Part shown: in pieces, positions 21,633-34,059 of the stretch
Position numbering within the stretch: the stretch's first letter is position 1
How the letters are laid out: each line of letters opens with the position of its first letter
Assembly (NCBI RefSeq): GCF_015832195.1
Contig: NC_052017.1
Location: 72,231,801-72,295,800, forward strand
Reading direction: 5' to 3'
Origin: Motacilla alba alba
Taxonomy: Eukaryota > Chordata > Aves > Passeriformes > Motacillidae
Length of the DNA: 64,000 nt
The notes under the pieces: model-generated
Seen by the model: only the letters and a program-made list of their open reading frames with translations
Told to the model about the DNA's origin: nothing
The model's database searches: none
Position numbers and translations under genes: made by a program

Positions 21633-23110
21633 TTTTACCTAAAGATCATTTTAATCAATGAATGTTGCAAGAGACTGATTGATGGCTAAATATAACCCAT
21701 CATCAGAGAACTGTTGTCCAAATTTGCCAAGATTCATAGTTCACAGCCTGTCGTGGCCTTATATTAAGCCTAGGTATTTCTTCTGCAATTTTCAGTTCTG
21801 TCAAGTTACACATTCAAGGCAGATTGTGACTGTGACAGTGTCAGTGCTGAAAACATTCTATTATGAGTACATACCCTAAAAAGCCTTTTGATTTGTGTGA
21901 GCAGAAAAAGAGATTTATTGGAATGGTGAAGTAACAGTAAGCATTGACATTTACTGTAGTTTTCACAGGTTTTCACTTTCTCATGACTGTCTGAAGTAAG
22001 CAAGCATGTTATTTGGAAAAGATCAGAAAATAATTCAGTCATAGTTTGGAGGCAGAAAGCTGGGGGCTTTCTTGTCAGTAAAGACAATGAAGCAGCAAGA
22101 TGACTGCTTCACAGGTATCACAAAAATGTCATACTACCACTTATAATAACTCATGGAATATTTGTTTGTCTCAGCAAGGCTGTAGGTATCTTCTTTCTTA
22201 AAGACTATCTCACAGTTCTCCACATCTCAATATTTCCTGTTGAGAAAGCAATTAAAATTCAGTTGAAATGTCCACATTTCATCTCAAAGGTTAGTGATGC
22301 CTTGAACCACAGAGTAGCCATAGTTCTGAGAGAAATTCATTGTTACACAGCTGAAAGGGAAATACTATTTTTACTATGTTTCCTAGCTATTGTCAAGGCA
22401 TTAATGAAACTGTTGTTTCAAATATAGATAATTGCTTAATACTTGCAACAGCTAATGCTAATATTGATGTTGGGAGACACCATTCTGTCTAGAAAGTAGT
22501 GAAATCTAGACTATTTTACTTCAGTTTTATGATCAATTTAATTCCTAGTTCCAAATTTTCGAATGTACACTATGAAAGGGCTTACCATTTTGTATAGAAT
22601 ATTGCTTAATAATATGCTTTTCCATGTAAGAGAAGAATTTCAGAAGATATTTCATCCCCTCAAATTTAAATTTATGTAATTACCTGGGCAGTTCAAATGC
22701 ACAGTGAAAAAAAATATATATGAAAGAAAGATGGTGCTTCCTTTAAAAGACTTCAAACTTTCTCCCACTATTGTAGATTTTCATATGTTTCACCTGAAAA
22801 GATACTCACTCAGTGTTTGTAATACTAGACCTAATGTGTCCAAAGACTTTTAAGAAAAACATTTAGAACTGTAGAACTTCTATCAGCTTTGGACGAAAGA
22901 GAATCTATTTTAAAGAGAATACTAACACAGCATTGAGCTAAAGCGAGGCTAAAAATAAGATCAGAAAATTGTTTCTATTGCTTGAGGTTTTCTGAAACAA
23001 ACTGAAAAAAATTTGGTCCAAAGCATTTTATGTCTTTATGCATAAGTGGCTTTGGAGGGGGGTGGTGGTGTTTCCATGAAATGTGTGTAATCTCAAATAG
23101 AGTATAGTCC
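21630..23110. other. Unique AT-rich DNA, no gene supported
   Basis: Frames at 21679-21879 and 21806-22087 overlap on opposite strands with no recognised domain. There is a short G-run near 23058. Nothing else is supported. Confidence 0.55.
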
Positions 23111-23563
23111 ATGCTGGTAATAGCAAGGGCAAATAGTTCCCTAAGGGAAGGGCACCCAGGGGTCCATCATGGTGCCATCAGCAGCACCAGCAGTGGTGGC
23201 ACCCACAAGGATCCCATCCTGCCCTGCTTGAGCAAGACAGAAGGGGCCATAGGAACAAGATATAATCTAGGTCAAGACAGAAAACTGAGTCATCAGGTTG
23301 AGATTAGATCTGCAAACAGCAACAAAGGTTAACCACTGTGCAGTGATCAGCTGGCAAATCCAGAGTAATGAGGTCCTCAGTCTGCAGGACAGGGTCTGGA
23401 TCAGCGAGGTAGTCAAGCACAAGACTGACTGTGATGCAAACAGGGAGCAAGGGTGGGAGCTTTAGCTTAAAACTAGTTTCTGAAAGAAGGCAGGGTAGCT
23501 TCAGTAAGTGCTCCAGCTTCATTAAGAGCAGCTTTATTCATGGTCACTGCCTTTGCTTTTTAT
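23111..23563 (-). mobile_element. Unclassified LTR-like block
   Basis: A block with higher GC than its surroundings. On the minus strand it starts with a TATAAAA site (23557-23563), soon followed by AATAAAGC (23531-23538), then a CTGCTCTTAATGAAGCTGG-type segment and CTGAC/CTGATC-rich text, a style I associate with some sauropsid LTRs. The TATA and AATAAA sites are only about 20 bases apart, which is too short for a normal R region, so one of them is probably not functional. It may be a diverged LTR or unique GC-richer DNA. Confidence 0.35.
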
Positions 23564-23946
23564 AAATTGACCTTAATCCAAATCATCAAGAATGGGAAGA
23601 TGAGCTCAGAACTCTGACAGAATAAAAATGTTGACCCCACATCTCTCAGAAGTCTGAAATTGGAACTATTTTTAAAAAAGGCCTGATCAATCATTACAGA
23701 GTTTTGGCACTTGTTTAAGGCCTAGCTTCAGAAGCAAGATAGAAGGGGAGACCTCGCTGCTCAGAAATACCTCTTGCAGTTAAGGAAAAAGTTTCTTTTT
23801 TTCTGCTCCTGGAGAAAATAAAGATTTAAAATGCATGTCTTTGTAGGCTACTTTTTGCACTGTTGGTGAGCTAAGAATATACTAGGGGGTAATTCTCTAA
23901 TATTGTAACTGTTATAACTGTTATAAGTAGTGGTGTGGGCATTGGG
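23564..23946. other. Unique DNA, no gene supported
   Basis: AT-rich sequence between the LTR-like block and a T/G-rich tract; no feature recognised. Confidence 0.5.
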
Positions 23947-24090
23947 GATTTTTTTTTCTTTCCCTGTTTTTTTGGGGTTTTTTTTTTGGTTTTTTTTTGG
24001 TTGGTTGGTTTTGTTTTTGTTTGATTTTGTTTTTAGTTTTGCTTTGTTTGGTTGGTTGGTTTTGGTTGGTTTGTTCTGGCTTTTTTCTTG
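23947..24090. repeat. T/G-rich low-complexity tract
   Basis: T-runs with GGGG and GGTTGGTT units, the complement of the A/C-rich tracts at 16401-16565 and 54090-54156. The frames on both strands across it are homopolymer artefacts. Confidence 0.9.
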
Positions 24091-27000
24091 TCGAGGAAAT
24101 CATGGCACTAAATTTAGGTTTACTGCTTTCATTATAGTGCCAAGGTAGTGCACTTTTGAGTGCTGGAAGATTCATGCTTTTTCTTACATATAGTTCCTTT
24201 TCATTAAAGTAAATAAACAGGACTGGAGTTTTTAAAGAAACAATTTACTGTAAGATAAGACTTTAGTCCTTGCTTGTTTCTTGCCCAAACTGAAGTTAAC
24301 CCTGCAAAGTAGAGACCTGTATAAGAAAGGGATAATTCAGAAAACAACATTATAACTTTCTATTCAGCCTGTGACTAACCCATGCACTAAAACAACGTAG
24401 TTGCATTTTGGACCTTCCTGTTAAGCTACTTTGATTTGTCATTATGTTTAAAATACTAATCTCAATGAAACTGATTTTATCCTGCCTGAGTGAAAAGCGG
24501 AGGAAGCACTGGTAGAAGGAAAGGCAGCTAGAGGGTATCTGAGGTCCCTTATTAAACTTGGTGACACTAATGCATACTCTCCCAGGAGTACAATTAAAGC
24601 TAAAGTGAGATGGTGGCATACTATATACTCTAGCAAAGAATTGGTTGATAGATAAGAAATAATTTCAGCAAAGTAATGAGAAAACTTTTCCTCTGAGATG
24701 TGCTGTGGAACTAACATGCATAATTTTTCCTCTGTCTCAGAAATCCTGCAACACTAATAGACCATAGGGGAAAAGAAAATCATTAAGTGACCAGGAATGA
24801 ATCTTTGCCTATTTTGCAACATGATGAACAGAAAATAATCCTCTTTAACTGTGTCATATTTTTTTATTACACTGATAGTGTTAATAGTATGCTGAATAGT
24901 CTTAAATAATGTTATTTCATATTCAATTTATTGTGAAATTGTGAATTCTAGTTTTTTTACTCTAGTTATAAAATCAAACAAAATTATGTTGGAAATAAAA
25001 ACGGAACAGTCATTAATACTCCACAACAGGTATTACACTTTTTTTTGAAGAGTTTATATGTAGAACAGCCAAAACTGGGTCATGTTTTTTATGCAGACAA
25101 ATTATTAAAAAAAATACATATAAACAAGCAATCCATTATATCAATGTCCCTCACTTCCCTCTCCCCTTGCTTCCCTTCTTTAAATGTTTGCTTATAGGGA
25201 TTTTTAAACAGATCTGTGTATGTATACATAACTTTATACTAAAAAGAAAATACACCTATTAATATATTATAAATTAACTTATTTTAATTTATTATCTCAG
25301 TGAGAAAAAATTCTTCCGTAGCATTAAAAAAACTGAGTCATATAACAAAAGTGACATTGTGTTTATTTTTCATATTTATATTGGAATTAGTTAAATTTTA
25401 CAGCATATAATTACCTGATGAATGTTTCTTTCAGTCCATCCTTGTCAGAAAAGCTTAGGGACTTTAAATAGGAGAATTCATTTGGATTATTTCATGGTGA
25501 CTTTATGAAACAAAACAATTTTTCTGGTAGACCTAAAGTTTTCATGACCCACTCTCTTGTAGATTTTTTAAGGAACATTCAGGTGTAACTAGGAAAGCAT
25601 TGGAACTTATGCTGACTATCTCTTCTTCCAGTCCTTTCCTCTCTTAGTCCAGGGAACTACACATTTTCAGTGTAAGCAAAATATTGTGTTAAAAGAAGCC
25701 TGACACCTTTCCGCAGACCTGGTCAGCTTTCAGAGAAGTTGAATTACAGTGAGACAGCAATACACTTAAATTGGGGTTTCAGAAAGGTACCGTGGCTCAT
25801 GTTGAGCATTAGCTATGCACTCATTTGCATACTTCTAATAAATGGTAGCATTAGACACAGCAAAGTAAGGCATTCTGCCAAGGTGAGCAGAACACTAGGC
25901 TGGTGTACAAGATGCAGAGAGCATCACCATGTGATGATCTCTTTGGAATTATGCACAGAATAAACAAATTTGTTCCAGATATAAGGAAAGCAGAAAATTG
26001 GTTATGCCTAATGTTTCAGTGGCATTCAGGTGAGCTTTTCAGAGACTGTGTGTGTGTATAAATATTTGTATCCTATTATTTCTGAAAGACGAGAGGATAG
26101 TTAGTCCCTTTTGTCCTTCTGTTTTGCAAACAGAGAATTAAATGTTTGCACATTCCATGAGAGAACTTGTTTTCAGAATCCAAATAATCTCAAGGGATTC
26201 TTCTCTATGCAAGGGTGGCCACAGTCTCTGAAAACAGTGGTAGAATTGGAAGAAAAAGTCAGACATATTGCTTAGTGGGGGCTGAGCCTTTTTCCCAATG
26301 TTTAAATCCTATCAGTATCACAACTAAAAGCTTCCAGATTTCACAAGGCAGCAATATTAGTTGTCAAGACACAAAGAAATTCCCTTTTGAAAATAAAATT
26401 GCTTCCACAAGTAATTACCATCAATCCTTGCAATAAGGTAAAAAAACCCTGACATTTTTGGTCACTGCTAACCATCTTTGTGAAAATCATGAGTCCCCAA
26501 GGAGCAGCCAAGTCTCCAGTATCTGTGGCCCTCAGGGGACCTTCAGTCATAATGGCCCTGGCCTCAGAAGAAGTTAGTCAAATCATTTCCTAGCAATTTT
26601 ACTTTTTCATCCAAAACTTGTAGTTTCATCAAAGTACATTGCTATTAGCAGCTTGCCAATAAGTATGAATAGGGAATGATTCTCAGAGAAAGGGGAGTAA
26701 CGAGCAGGAAGAAAGGGTGAAAGGTGGCAGTAAGGAGAATTATCACAGGACAACTTATCACCTACAACTCTTACAGGAGTTCTCTGAGAGGTTTATTATA
26801 TTCCCAGATTTTTTGGAATTTGAGCTTCAGGTAAACCTATTTAATAATTACTGCTTCAAAGGGGGAAAAAAAAAAGAGAGCACTTGTACAGAAGTTTCTC
26901 CTACAACCTAGCACAGTATTTTCACATATTGTCCCATTCTAACTGGATAGAGGAAGGGCTTGAACATCAAAATCCTTCTGAAAGGCCAGTGACATATGTG

Positions 27001-27189
27001 CAAGTCAGTAGCACTTTCCTTGCTTAAAGTGCAATTGTGCTTTGGAGGGAGGTGGGAAAGAATAGAGAGAAATCTTTCACACACTTGTATCACTACAGAA
27101 CAAACCTGACTGTTTGAATGGAAAAAAATCTGTCATGAAATAGGAGTGTTTTTTCCTTAGGCACATCTATCTTTTTTCCCACTACGATT
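24091..27189. other. Unique AT-rich DNA, no gene supported
   Basis: Frames at 24350-24717, 25739-25963, 26215-26436 and 26341-26550 have no recognised domain and no clear splice context. No repeat family recognised. Confidence 0.55.
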
Positions 27190-27390
27190 TTGGTCTTTGT
27201 TATCTTTCAATGTATGGTATTATTCTTATCACTCTTTTTATTATTTCCACATTGTTTCACCATTCCACATTGTCTACTCTTTTTTCCTATTCCTGCTTTA
27301 TTCTCAGTTTTCAGCATTTTCATCATCAGGCATCCTTTTTGTCCTTTTTCTACTTTTTCTCTTTTCTCTCCTTTTTCTTCTTTTTATGTA
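27190..27390. repeat. Pyrimidine-rich tract
   Basis: About 200 bases dominated by T and C on the plus strand, with few purines. Three overlapping plus-strand frames (27190-27596) stay open because TTT, TTC and CTT codons carry no stops. They are not genes. Confidence 0.8.
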
Positions 27391-30300
27391 GGAAGGAAAC
27401 AATAAAGAAAATGCAAGTTAAAATATACTGGTGTATCCATGCGGGACTTTGTAGAATTAAATGCAACAAGCTTGTGATCTGCAGAAATAAAATCAATCAA
27501 TTGCAATTAAAATACCAGCCAGTTCAATATTGTAACTCAAATATTTATTCAAAATTAATGAATGATTACAGTATCTATTCCCCTGCATATGTCTAGTTTC
27601 TAAGTGTTACAGAATCCATTCAATTTCTTTAAATGAAAAATGGATTATATAAATATGGTATTTCATTACTGAGATTCATTCTTTTGTGAAATAGTTTTAT
27701 TTGTAAACTGCTTTTCTAACTACAGCTAGTTAAAAACACTATTAGAATAAAACATGCCTGAAGCCTAGGAACAATAGCAATACACTGCTTGCAGTAGGCC
27801 TGGAGGAAAAATCCAGTGTGACTTGCTTTACACTGAGAGATGTAATTCTTTGGAATATATCAAAGTTTTTTTTTATATGGATGGTATTTTTCCTTGCAAT
27901 CATTCCAGTCTGAAAGGGACAGCATTTATCATCTGGCCAACTGATTGATTTAAAATAAAAAGTAAAATAAGGTACACTGGGATACAAAATTCTTCTCCAA
28001 TGAGATGGAGTTAATATCTCTGTTGCCTTTATTAACCCTTACATTGCTAATGACCTGATTAATAGCTAACAGCCAGGCTTGGAGGAATAGGTATTGGCTT
28101 TACTCCATTTTCTTCCTCATTCTTTCTATCTTTTGCATGAATTTTTAGCTAGATAGGTAACAGAACCAGCTCAATGTTGTTAGTCACAGGAGCATGAATG
28201 CAAGACAGGGGTAAGAACCTGTGAGATGTAGGCATCCCTGAAATTTCATTATGTTTTGTCTTAATGTAAAGATGAACCTTACATAGAACTGATTTTTAAC
28301 AGAAAAGGTGAACTTTTATATGCAATCCCACATCTGAAATTTTCCTGAGAGGCCAGGTATTTACTCTAACACTTATTTTACTTGTTCTTATTTGGACCAG
28401 AGCATGGCCATTGTTCATTATTAAAATAAGCACTATTCCACTTATTTCAATATGAAAATGGATCCTTGCTAGATGAAATATCATATACTGTACCTTTTCA
28501 GATAATATTCTGCTTCAGTAGAAGTTAAAATTTCCCTTGCACTTTGTCAACTCAAGCTGTGATTCTGTAGCTGGATGAAAGAATCAGCAAGCAAAGAGGG
28601 GAATATCAGCTCATGTTATGCAATCACATTCTTTTTCTCAATAGGTCAAAATGAAACAAAATGTTCTATTTGACTCAAAGTGTTTTTCTTGTATTTTGGT
28701 TTTTTTTTCACCATGATAAGAAATAAGGCTTCTTGGCATTTTGGACTGAGTTAAACTTAAATCTTATTTACCAATCTCTAAAGCAAAATTTCCCCTATCA
28801 TCTTGGGCCTTGGTTTTATTTTGTTTGCATCTTAATGTCAAGTGGCTAAAGGGTAGAAGATATCTCATAGATGTTTTGTCCTTGCCAAAGGCCACAGAGA
28901 TCTAGATAAAATACTTACTGAAAAAAAAAAAAAGAATTTTTCATTTGTGTTTAGACTTAATTTAAACCTATTTCCTGATAAGCAGTCTAGTGCTCTCCTT
29001 GAAATCCTGGTTTCCTATTTAGAATAGAAGTTGGCAGGTATAGGATGAGGGCTGCAGAAAAAACAAGCTTCTGAAATGTTATGACAGATACAAATTATTG
29101 TTTCTTTTCATTCTTTTCTTTGCCAAATAAAACAAAAAACGCCACACCCTTCTGGAGATGTATAATGATAAAGGCAGGAACCTATGCAGCTGTCGCACTA
29201 GATATCTTCAACCAAATTCAATAAAAAATGAATTATGTGAACTCATATCTCTGCCTTACCCATTGAGATGCCAAAGTCTGGATGAGTGAATGTATGATTT
29301 GGGAGCCCATGTTTTAGGGATAAAAATAGCTCTTTCTGAGAGCTAAGTTTGCAGATAGATATCTAGGGAGAACATGAGCAAGCATATTAATGAAATAAAA
29401 TCAAGCTTGACTAGAAGAAGCAAGTTTCTGTCTCAGGAAAGGCTTTGTTTGTAGTGTAGTTGGCAGTTCCTTTGAAATAATGGGGCTACACTGACTGGCA
29501 CTAATAAGCATGGCCAAAGGAATTTCAGATCAAAAAATAAATGAAGCAGAGCAAAGTAGGACAAAGGTGTTGCCAAGTGCCCTCCTTTCAAACACACAAG
29601 GATGTGTCAGTGTAAGAATAATGTGTTGAGATCTGCTCAGCAATACCAGGAACACTAACTGCAGGTTTGATCAGAGATGGAGAAATTTGCCTTACTGAGA
29701 TATTTGTGTCTTTATAAAATAATGACTGAGGCAGGTGATTAGCATTAGCTAAAGATTTCTCAGGCTCTCTTGATTTTTATGGGCTCCTAAATGTGTTACA
29801 AACCTCTTCCAAAAATGGAGGATGTAACAGTGAATGACTCACACATGAATTTGTTATGTTGTTATGTTGTCAAATGCTGCTTTTCAAAGACAGCCTGCTT
29901 GTTACTATAGTGGCACATATACAAAAGTCTGTGGGGTTGGCTTTGTTTTGGGTTAAGTTTTTTTCCCTTGTGTGTGGAATTTTTCTGCCTATATCCATTG
30001 CTTAGCATGGATGATATATTTACATTGGAAACAAGAAATCTAAAGAGAGTGCTCAGAAGATAGATATGAATCAGTTGGTATTTACTTGAGAATATTAGGA
30101 AAACTTACAGTTTCCAAAGTTTTTGAACATCTATCTGTGCATGTTTGCTTGCAGGAGTCCACTACACCAGATGCACACAATGCTGTCCAGGCTTGGAATG
30201 TACAGCAAATTTCAATGTACTAACAGTTGGCACTTTTTATTTGTGGCTCCACCCTTTACTTCCAAATGCACAGCACTTCAGGTTCAGGGTAAGAAAAGTC

Positions 30301-33300
30301 GTCTTCCTTCATTTCCTGCTGGTAAAAGTTCATGGATTCCAGATAATGAAATAACTTCCCTGTAGACCTGGCTCTTTCTTGGTTGTTTTCTGCAGCTCAG
30401 GGAAGCACAGCAAGGCCCTACCAATCATTTCTGTGCTTGATCTGGAAATTCTCTCTCACAGAGAAGAAATAACAGGGTTTTTCTTGTTAGGCCAAATGAA
30501 ATCAGCTGCCAGGAGAAGGCAGAATGAAGGACCCTGTGGACAGCGGCCTCTGTGAGACAGCTCTTTCTCCCTAGTATTCTTTCAAATTTTTTTTGTTAGT
30601 TTGTAATGGTAAAAAAAAAAACCTGCAGCTGTCAACATCAGGACATAATCAAGACTGTCCATTTTACACTGAACACCAAGGCAGCAAGTTCTAAAAGGTT
30701 TATCCCAGAGACACAGGATTTGTACAGCACAGCAGAAGCCATGAGGATTGTTCATTTAAGCTGTTGTGTGGGTCTCTATTCCTCTGTGCATAATGGACTT
30801 ACAGTCAGGATCACTAGAAAGATTTAACTATGCTGGATTGACGCAAAAGAAAATTTAATAGCTTGGAAATTCTTAGAATGTGTTGTTTGTGATTGTACAT
30901 TTTAGCTCACACTTAGGCCTTGTAGAACTAGTACTTATACCCACCTTGCAAAGTGTAAAGATTTCTATCAGGAGCATATTCAGCCTCCAGCAAAGCAAGA
31001 TGCCTTGTTGTAATTGAGCCTCTACTGAACAATACTTAATGTATAAGGATGTGGATCTTATAAAAGCTAAACTCTTATATACTACTGTCTTGTTTGTTTG
31101 TTTTCCTTTTTGGAGGAGAGAAATATTGAATAGGGAGAAAAAGAGTAGCTCTGGAACAGCATTTTGTTTCTGTAAAATTACTATCAATTTGAAATGACTT
31201 TTCATTTACTGTAATTTTCTCAGTGATAAGAGGAAGAATGTATTAATTTTTCATTGCATTTGTTTTCCTGGAAAATCTGGTGATTACTATTATTAGGATT
31301 ATGGACTGAATCATTTTTCCTTGTAATGCAAGCTTTCACGGGTCCAATTGGTTGTGTATTAACAAAACAAAGAAGCAGTAGAAGTATTTTTTTTCTGAGC
31401 TCAGATAAGAGTATAAGCAGATTTATGGGCTTTTCTTTTTCTTGGAGGCTGTTGTGACATCAAATTTGGTCAGTGTTCCCCTCAGTATGATAGCTATAAG
31501 AACTTCCCTTTTCTTTCCTGTAAGAGAAAAAAGTTTTTGAGACTTAGCATTGCCTTCCTTGTGTGCTTTGTGTGTATCTGTCAAAGAGATAAAATTGTCA
31601 CTCTCCATCCTGGCTTGTAATACCTTGATCTTTCCTTAATTTATCTGGAAGGTATGTAAACATGATATTGGCATTCAGTTTCCTTCATAAAAATTACAAG
31701 CAGTGTTGTTTCATCTGCATTTTGAATACCTCTCTTCTTTTTCAGGGTGAGTTACTAAAACTTGAGAATTTCAGTCTGCACATCTTCCTATTCCATGTGA
31801 AAGAATGATTCCTCAGTTTTCTTACTGCTTTGTAATGGAGCAGGGTTTGTCTTTCATCAATTTCCTTACTTTAAAAACTTTTACAAAGCAAGGCTTTCTA
31901 TGTTAATAGGTCCTACTGGATAATTTGAATTTCTGAACACTAGTTTATCATAGCTCTTATTCTGTATCAGCAAAATATAAATGCAGTTTCAAAAGCAGAA
32001 CAGGGATAGCAATGGTGAAACAGTACTGCAAACAAATGTCTCATGCCCTATCCAATGAATATTTCATTGTTCAATATTACCTATTGGTTGTATATACTTA
32101 ACTAAAAAACCAAAAAATCATCCTAATATTCCAAGGGTATGTAGCCATAAAAGTTACTAAGGAATTGCTAGAATTGAATGCTGTATGTAGAACCTACCTG
32201 CAGGAAAGCTTTACTTTATGGAGTCATTTACACATTGACAGCCTAAGATTTAGGATAAGCCATTCTTGAGTTTTGCAGTATTTTCAAAGTAATAAAATTA
32301 TGCTCATATGTTTCTCAAGTTTCAAAAAAGTCAGTTAGTCTTGTTTTCTTGCTTCTGGATATCCAAGTTAAAAATTAATATGTATGGACTAGAAACAAGC
32401 ATTTTTTGTTTTTATTTACAATGTTCAGGGATTTTCTGACACTTAAGAGATTAAAATGATTTGCAGCTCTCTACATATAAAGTTCACTGTGTACTTGAGG
32501 TTTTCTGTACAAATTTTATTTGTATTGTAATGTAATTACAAGTATGAAAAGGCAGAATTATTTATATTAATAGCAGAACAGCAGCACTCATTTCTTTCTT
32601 AGATTATGTAGATGTCTCAGAGATTTTTAAAAGATACTATATGCATATGCTCTACAAATTTATTTATGCATTTCTCAACATATTTTCTTTTTGTGGACAT
32701 TTTAGGGTAAGGATAAATTCACTTAATAACTCTGTGTGCCTTCATTTTTAAAATATTGACTATTTGTCACCTGAATAATTGCTGTATTGGTGATTACTTA
32801 CAAAAAAACATTTACAGCTCTGCACAGTGAATAGATTGGTAGTAAAAAATTATGTGCTAAATAATTTATTTTTTCAATCTCCAAATCTAGGAGAAATGAT
32901 CTTTCTTTAAAAACAAACCAGAAATACATATAGCAGAGCACTATAAAATCAGTATCATTTTTTTTTTCTAGAATAAGTCTTTATAAATATAGCTACAGTG
33001 ACATGCTTACAGCTCAGTAAGTTGATCATTCAGGACACTTACTCTATCACAAGTGACAATAAAAGATAGTTAGCTTCACACAATCAACCATGTGCATTGA
33101 ACCAGTACTTACAGTGTGATAAAGAGAAATATTGTTCATGTAAGTTGAAGATATTATAAATCCTTTTGTATTCATATAAAATCTTTTCTATAGAAACTTG
33201 CCTAATAACTCTAATAAGGCATTTGCCATCTCTGCGATGTCTTTACATAAGCTAAACTTCAAAAAAGACCCTTATTGAAGTGCTACAACTACAGATACCA

Positions 33301-33665
33301 ATGGATTTTCTCTGTCTTCTGGGTTTTATGATCCAAAATCCATATCTCAGGTAGAGCCATGAGTGGGTTTGAAGACAAAGTTTCAAAGGGGGGGAGTGTG
33401 AATGGGAAAATTAGGAAATTTCTTTGCATTAAATGCCTTGACTTGGCAGTTAGGGAAAAAAGTAAGCAGATGGAATGCTGTTCTGAACAGATCAAGAGCA
33501 TTTTGAGAACTGAACCAAGTTGCAAAAAATTGAACATGTATCTAGAGAAAACACTTTGGGATATTTTTTATAGATATACTGTTTGGAATAATAATAGAAT
33601 GCATATATTATTATTCATGTTATAGACAGCAAAAAGGGAATGACAGCACAACCATTGTTGCTGAA
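27391..33665. other. Unique AT-rich DNA, no gene supported
   Basis: More than 6 kb with only short frames. The frame at 30145-30354 is preceded by TTGCTTGCAG and has a possible donor GTAAG near 30290, but no homologous domain was recognised. Frames at 30606-30827, 30873-31205 and 31423-31608 are also unsupported. An A-run lies at about 28920-28933. Confidence 0.5.
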
Positions 33666-33686
33666 CATGCTTTTTTCAAAAGCATG
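33666..33686. repeat. Perfect hairpin, 9-bp arms
   Basis: CATGCTTTT and AAAAGCATG are perfect reverse complements with a 3-base loop. A partial further copy (ATGCTTTTGA) follows at 33691-33700. Confidence 0.9.
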
Positions 33687-33701
33687 ATGAATGCTTTTGA
33701 A

Positions 33702-33720
33702 ATCAACAGGACCTGTTGAT
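33702..33720. repeat. Perfect palindrome, 9-bp arms
   Basis: ATCAACAGG and CCTGTTGAT are perfect reverse complements around a single A. It lies only 15 bases from the hairpin at 33666-33686. Confidence 0.9.
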
Positions 33721-34059
33721 GTCTTCTGCTTGCCTTTCATTCATCTTTGTGTAGCCATTACCAACCTAGATAAGAGAGGGCATGTTCTCATCAAATTATA
33801 TGAAGTTATCCTTACAATAACAAGAGCAAACTGCAGTGTAAGTCTCTGAAACTATCTTGTTCAGTGTAATACTGTTCCTGGAGTCTTGCTGAACACTTTT
33901 ATCAACATTTAGTTGATAGCGCAGGCAAAGGTTCAGAAAGCAGGAAGCCCTAGTGAGGCAGAGCCCAGCTCCATCTCTTCATATACTGCTTTCAATAGTG
34001 GCCATTAGAAGGTTCATATATATATTTCATTTAAATAATATTTCAAATTCTAGTGAGGT

